The notes under the pieces were generated by a model, which was not told the DNA's origin, made no database searches, and saw nothing but the letters and a program-made list of their open reading frames with translations. Positions 15,534 to 17,754 of a DNA stretch of 17,754 nt are shown here, piece by piece (positions within the stretch are counted from its first letter, which is position 1; every line of letters starts with the position of its first letter). The stretch is from Syntrophomonas sp. UBA5288 (GTDB taxonomy: Bacteria > Bacillota > Syntrophomonadia > Syntrophomonadales > Syntrophomonadaceae), in the NCBI GenBank assembly GCA_002408445.1, contig DHSK01000167.1:1-17754 (forward strand), written 5' to 3'. The translations under genes and the position numbers were made by a program.

Positions 15534-15884
15534 TTGACCAAAGAGGCCGGAACGGATGACAAGCAAAATCAGGTGGTTGAGGAATTGGCAGAAAAGGTAG
15601 AGGAATTAAGTACCAATATACAAAAAATGCGCCTGGCTGAATATCTGGAAATGCTGGAACATCCCCGCCGTCTGTTTTATATCAATTTCCTGCTCGGTAT
15701 AGCCCGGGGGTTTGGGTCTGCCATAGGGTTTACTATTCTGGCTGGGATCGTAGTATATATACTGCAAAAAATAGTAGTATTAAATATGCCCATAATCGGA
15801 AGTTTTATTGCTAATATCGTTGAAATCGTGCAGAGGGAATTAAATGTCGGTGGAGTAATTTTTCAAAATCCAGGCAAGATATGA
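15534..15884 (+). CDS. DUF5665 membrane protein
   Basis: A 116-residue protein with a TTG start 8 nt after AGGGGGG (15519-15525). The N-terminal 40 residues are charged and probably coiled-coil (QVVEELAEKVEELSTNIQKMRLAEYLEML). A conserved segment HPRRLFYINFLLGIARGFGSAIGFTILAGIVVYIL then provides one or two membrane spans, ending in a short hydrophobic and amphipathic tail. This matches the small Firmicutes family DUF5665, which has no known function. It is likely translated together with the next gene, 10 nt downstream. Confidence 0.82.
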   Translation: MTKEAGTDDKQNQVVEELAEKVEELSTNIQKMRLAEYLEMLEHPRRLFYINFLLGIARGFGSAIGFTILAGIVVYILQKIVVLNMPIIGSFIANIVEIVQRELNVGGVIFQNPGKI

Positions 15885-15894
15885 GGTGTAGGAA

Positions 15895-16131
15895 TTGGAT
15901 TATCTAACAAGATTGCTTGCACGGAAACAGGAGATTGAAGAAGTACTGGCTAATACTCGTGAAGATTTAATGACTCCTTGGGCAGAATCCATTAATTTAT
16001 ATGACCAGTATTTTGATGACAATGCATCCGAGGTGTATAAACGGGAAAAAACAGCCGGGATGGCAGAATTGCTGCAAATTGAACTGGAGAAAACCAACCA
16101 GGCTATAGAACAATATCAAAATAACCAATAG
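15895..16131 (+). CDS. Small coiled-coil protein resembling the N-terminal half of DksA/TraR (YteA-like), no zinc finger
   Basis: A 78-residue soluble acidic protein with a TTG start 6 nt after GAGGTG (15883-15888). Two helical stretches flank a central segment, ESINLYDQYFDDNASEVYKREKTAGM, that resembles the conserved 'ELSxYDNHPAD...EVFEREKDLAL' signature before the second helix in YteA/TraR/DksA-type proteins. DksA binds RNA polymerase through its coiled-coil tip and has a C-terminal four-cysteine zinc finger. Here the protein ends after the second helix, and the following 90 nt encode no CxxC remnant. It could be a natural short variant or a degraded family member. The family link is my reading of the motif and needs a profile search. 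Confidence 0.6.
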   Translation: MDYLTRLLARKQEIEEVLANTREDLMTPWAESINLYDQYFDDNASEVYKREKTAGMAELLQIELEKTNQAIEQYQNNQ

Positions 16132-16174
16132 AGATTTTGTTAATGGACGGACAACCTGTTGAACCTCATCACTA

Positions 16175-16202
16175 TGATATAATTACTTTAACTCTGAGTT
16201 AA
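16175..16202 (+). promoter_or_regulatory. Extended -10 promoter and palindrome before the glycosyltransferase
   Basis: TGATATAAT (16175-16183) is an extended -10 element with a perfect TATAAT; no good -35 lies at the right distance (TTGAAC at 16159 is only 13 nt away). Directly after it, TTAACTC-T-GAGTTAA (16188-16202) is a perfect palindrome covering the predicted start point near 16190. It may be an operator. Confidence 0.5.
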
Positions 16203-16222
16203 GCAGGAAGGAGGGTGTTTGA

Positions 16223-17419
16223 ATGAAAATCGGAATATTCACCGATAGCTATAAACCATACACCAGCGGAGTCGTAACCTCCATAGCTACCTTCAGGCAA
16301 GAATTGACTCGAATGGGTCATGACATATATGTTTTTGCTCCCAGTTATCCTCATTACAACGAAAAAGAGGACCGGGTATATCGCTTTTTTTCTTTTCCAT
16401 CACCCACCAATCCAGACTATACTCTGGCCATTCCGGTACATCCCGGCATGAATCTGCTGGTGAAAAAAATTGATCTGGATTTGATTCATGTCCATTCACC
16501 TTTCACTATGGGACGGGTGGGACTGCATTATGCCCGCAGATACCGTCTGCCTCTGGTGTTTACATATCATACCATGTACGACCAGTATGTCCATTATGTT
16601 CCGGTGGCACAGGAATTGGCCAAAGAGGTAACCATAAAATACAGTAATAATTTTTGCAACCAGTGTGACCATATTATAGCTCCCGGCACCGAAGTAAAGG
16701 AAATGTTAAACCGCCATGATATACGAACCCCTATATCTGTAATTCCCACCGGAGTACCGATAGAAAAGTTCAACGGCGGGGATTCTTCCTGGCTTAACCG
16801 TAATTTCCATATACCGCTGGATAATAAAGTGCTGCTTTTTGTAGGTAGATTGACCAAAGAGAAAAACCTGGAGTTTTTAATCCAGGCCTTTGCGCAGGTG
16901 AAAGCAAAGAATTCAGCCTGCACCCTGGTATTAACTGCTCAAGGGCCGCTGGAAGCACAGCTGAAAAAATTGGTTCAGGAAATGGGACTCTCTTTGGAAC
17001 ATGATGTGGTATTTACCGGTGCACTGCCCTTCGATGATCTGATTAACGTTTATTATTCGGCTGACCTGTTCGTATTTTCATCGGTTACTGAAACCCAGGG
17101 CCTGGTTTTGATAGAGGCGATGGCGGCAGGACTTCCGGTGGTAGCCGTACGTGCCAACGGGGTAAATGATATGGTTGATAATAAGATAGATGGGATATTG
17201 ACCGGCTACGACCAGGATGAATTTGCCGGGGCCATCTGTCAGGTTCTGGCTGATGATGCGATGTATCAGAGCTTAAAATTAAATGCACGCCGGAAAGCCG
17301 AAAGTCTATCGTCCGCTAATATGGCTCAAAAGCTGGAAGACATTTACCTGACTCTTAATCATTCCAGCCGGCGGCGCCATCACCGGCTGCTCGATGTAGG
17401 CTCCTGGTTTGGGTCATAA
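16223..17419 (+). CDS. GT4 family glycosyltransferase, possible diacylglycerol glucosyltransferase
   Basis: A 398-residue GT-B fold enzyme. The N-domain starts MKIGIFTDSYKPYTSGVVTSI, with HVHSPFTMG and FTYHTMYDQYVHY, which are typical of lipid glycosyltransferases such as alMGS and LafA that add glucose to diacylglycerol. The C-domain has VIPTGVPIEKF, LLFVGRLTKEKNLEFL, and the nucleotide-sugar motif ETQGLVLIEAMAAGLPVVA with the EX7E pair. ATG 16223 lies 8 nt after AAGGAGG (16208-16214). No signal peptide is seen, so it acts at the cytoplasmic face of the membrane. Its neighbour is murT, but a direct peptidoglycan role is not implied. Family is certain, substrate is inference. Confidence 0.85.
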   Translation: MKIGIFTDSYKPYTSGVVTSIATFRQELTRMGHDIYVFAPSYPHYNEKEDRVYRFFSFPSPTNPDYTLAIPVHPGMNLLVKKIDLDLIHVHSPFTMGRVGLHYARRYRLPLVFTYHTMYDQYVHYVPVAQELAKEVTIKYSNNFCNQCDHIIAPGTEVKEMLNRHDIRTPISVIPTGVPIEKFNGGDSSWLNRNFHIPLDNKVLLFVGRLTKEKNLEFLIQAFAQVKAKNSACTLVLTAQGPLEAQLKKLVQEMGLSLEHDVVFTGALPFDDLINVYYSADLFVFSSVTETQGLVLIEAMAAGLPVVAVRANGVNDMVDNKIDGILTGYDQDEFAGAICQVLADDAMYQSLKLNARRKAESLSSANMAQKLEDIYLTLNHSSRRRHHRLLDVGSWFGS

Positions 17420-17432
17420 ATAGAACCACCTC

Positions 17433-17463
17433 AATAGGTCTGTGTAACAGGCCTATTTATTTT
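17433..17463 (+). terminator. Rho-independent terminator after the glycosyltransferase
   Basis: AATAGGTCTGT (17433-17443) pairs with ACAGGCCTATT (17447-17457) through 11 bp with one G-U pair and a GTA loop, followed by TATTTTG. It should end the transcript 14 nt after the stop codon. Confidence 0.8.
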
Positions 17464-17497
17464 GATTAATACTGAAGAACGCGGATCTTTTAAAGGA

Positions 17498-17526
17498 TTG
17501 ACGCGGATTTTTTTTATGATTATTAT
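17498..17526 (+). promoter_or_regulatory. Putative murT promoter
   Basis: TTGACG (17498-17503), a 17-nt spacer containing an 8-T run, and TATTAT (17521-17526) form a strong housekeeping-type promoter. The -35 lies in a small imperfect hairpin (17481-17506) bounded by two ACGCGGAT copies 22 nt apart (17479-17486 and 17501-17508). That hairpin plus the T-run could alternatively act as a second terminator. Confidence 0.55.
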
Positions 17527-17563
17527 TCAGTTAGTGCTTTCAACTTAAGGAGGTTCTTGCTAA

Positions 17564-17754
17564 TTGAAATTTCGTAAAATACTTGCCCTTATACTGGCAA
17601 AAATGGCTATCTATCTAAGTCGCTGGCTGGGGAACCAGGGGAGTGATTTTCCCGGGCATCTGGCCCGAAGGATTTATCCGGGAATATTAAGTGAGCTGGC
17701 AGACAATGTGCAGACCAGTACCATCATTGTTACCGGAACCAATGGAAAAACTAC
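17564..17754 (+). CDS. murT: MurT-type Mur ligase, N-terminal part (cut by window end)
   Basis: TTG 17564 follows AAGGAGG (17547-17553) at 10 nt and opens a frame that runs off the window (63 complete codons). The product begins MKFRKILALILAKMAIYLSRWLGNQGSDFPGHLARRI and reaches the ATP-binding loop TIIVTGTNGKTT. This short N-terminal helix before the GTNGKT loop, with a GSDFPG-like segment, is characteristic of MurT. MurT works with the amidotransferase GatD to amidate the D-glutamate of lipid II. Canonical Mur ligases have a longer N-terminal domain before the P-loop. A gatD gene would be expected just outside the window. Confidence 0.88.
   Translation, partial: MKFRKILALILAKMAIYLSRWLGNQGSDFPGHLARRIYPGILSELADNVQTSTIIVTGTNGKT

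Noticed and set aside
1..17754. Mobile elements, CRISPR arrays, toxin-antitoxin or defence systems
   Set aside because: No transposase, integrase, regularly spaced repeats or known defence gene signatures were seen; all long genes belong to core or transport families.

Overview
The window is about 17.8 kb of chromosome from a low-to-mid GC Gram-positive (Firmicutes) bacterium, most likely a clostridial anaerobe. The gene set resembles Syntrophomonas-type Clostridia, but the genus is an inference from gene order and protein character. Supporting signs are strong AAGGAGG ribosome-binding sites, frequent TTG and GTG starts, sepF/divIVA division genes, a tRNA-sensing T-box leader on ileS and a murT gene. 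All genes lie on the + strand. I see no phage, insertion sequence, CRISPR array, tRNA or rRNA. Most of the window is core and housekeeping DNA.

Region 1 (1-5262) is a tightly packed operon-like run. It holds the 3' end of a histidine kinase gene, an HlyD-like single-pass membrane protein, yggS, sepF, proC, yggT and a double-length U32-family protein. The order yggS-sepF-(proC)-yggT-...-divIVA-...-ileS matches the Bacillus ylmE-sepF-ylmG-ylmH-divIVA-ileS division cluster, with a U32 gene in the place of ylmH. The yggS gene has no ATG, GTG or TTG start at the expected position. The family-length protein needs an ATC codon at 1093 as its start.

Region 2 (5263-7277) holds divIVA with its own putative promoter, overlapping yggU (DUF167), then a large imperfect hairpin of about 97 nt (6177-6273) that I could not assign to a known family, then lysO, a probable lysine exporter, behind a good -10 box.

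Region 3 (7278-10375) is a complete polar amino-acid ABC importer (lipoprotein, permease, ATPase) with a promoter that overlaps an inverted repeat, followed by nth (endonuclease III). These genes and lysO separate divIVA from ileS.

Region 4 (10376-13589) is a promoter, an Ile-type T-box leader and ileS, whose KMSKS motif reads KQSKS.

Region 5 (13590-15470) is the UPF0237 ACT-domain gene and the UPF0210 gene, a widely conserved pair of unknown function, separated here by about 200 nt of hairpin-rich DNA. Region 6 (15471-17754) holds a DUF5665 membrane protein, a 78-residue protein resembling the coiled-coil half of DksA/TraR (YteA) proteins without the zinc finger, a GT4 glycosyltransferase (possibly a glycolipid synthase) with an extended -10 promoter and palindrome, a terminator, a second promoter, and the 5' end of murT.

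I found no convincing new multi-gene system. The points most worth checking are the yggS start, the 6177-6273 element, the zinc-finger-less DksA-like protein and the UPF0237/UPF0210 intergenic structure.
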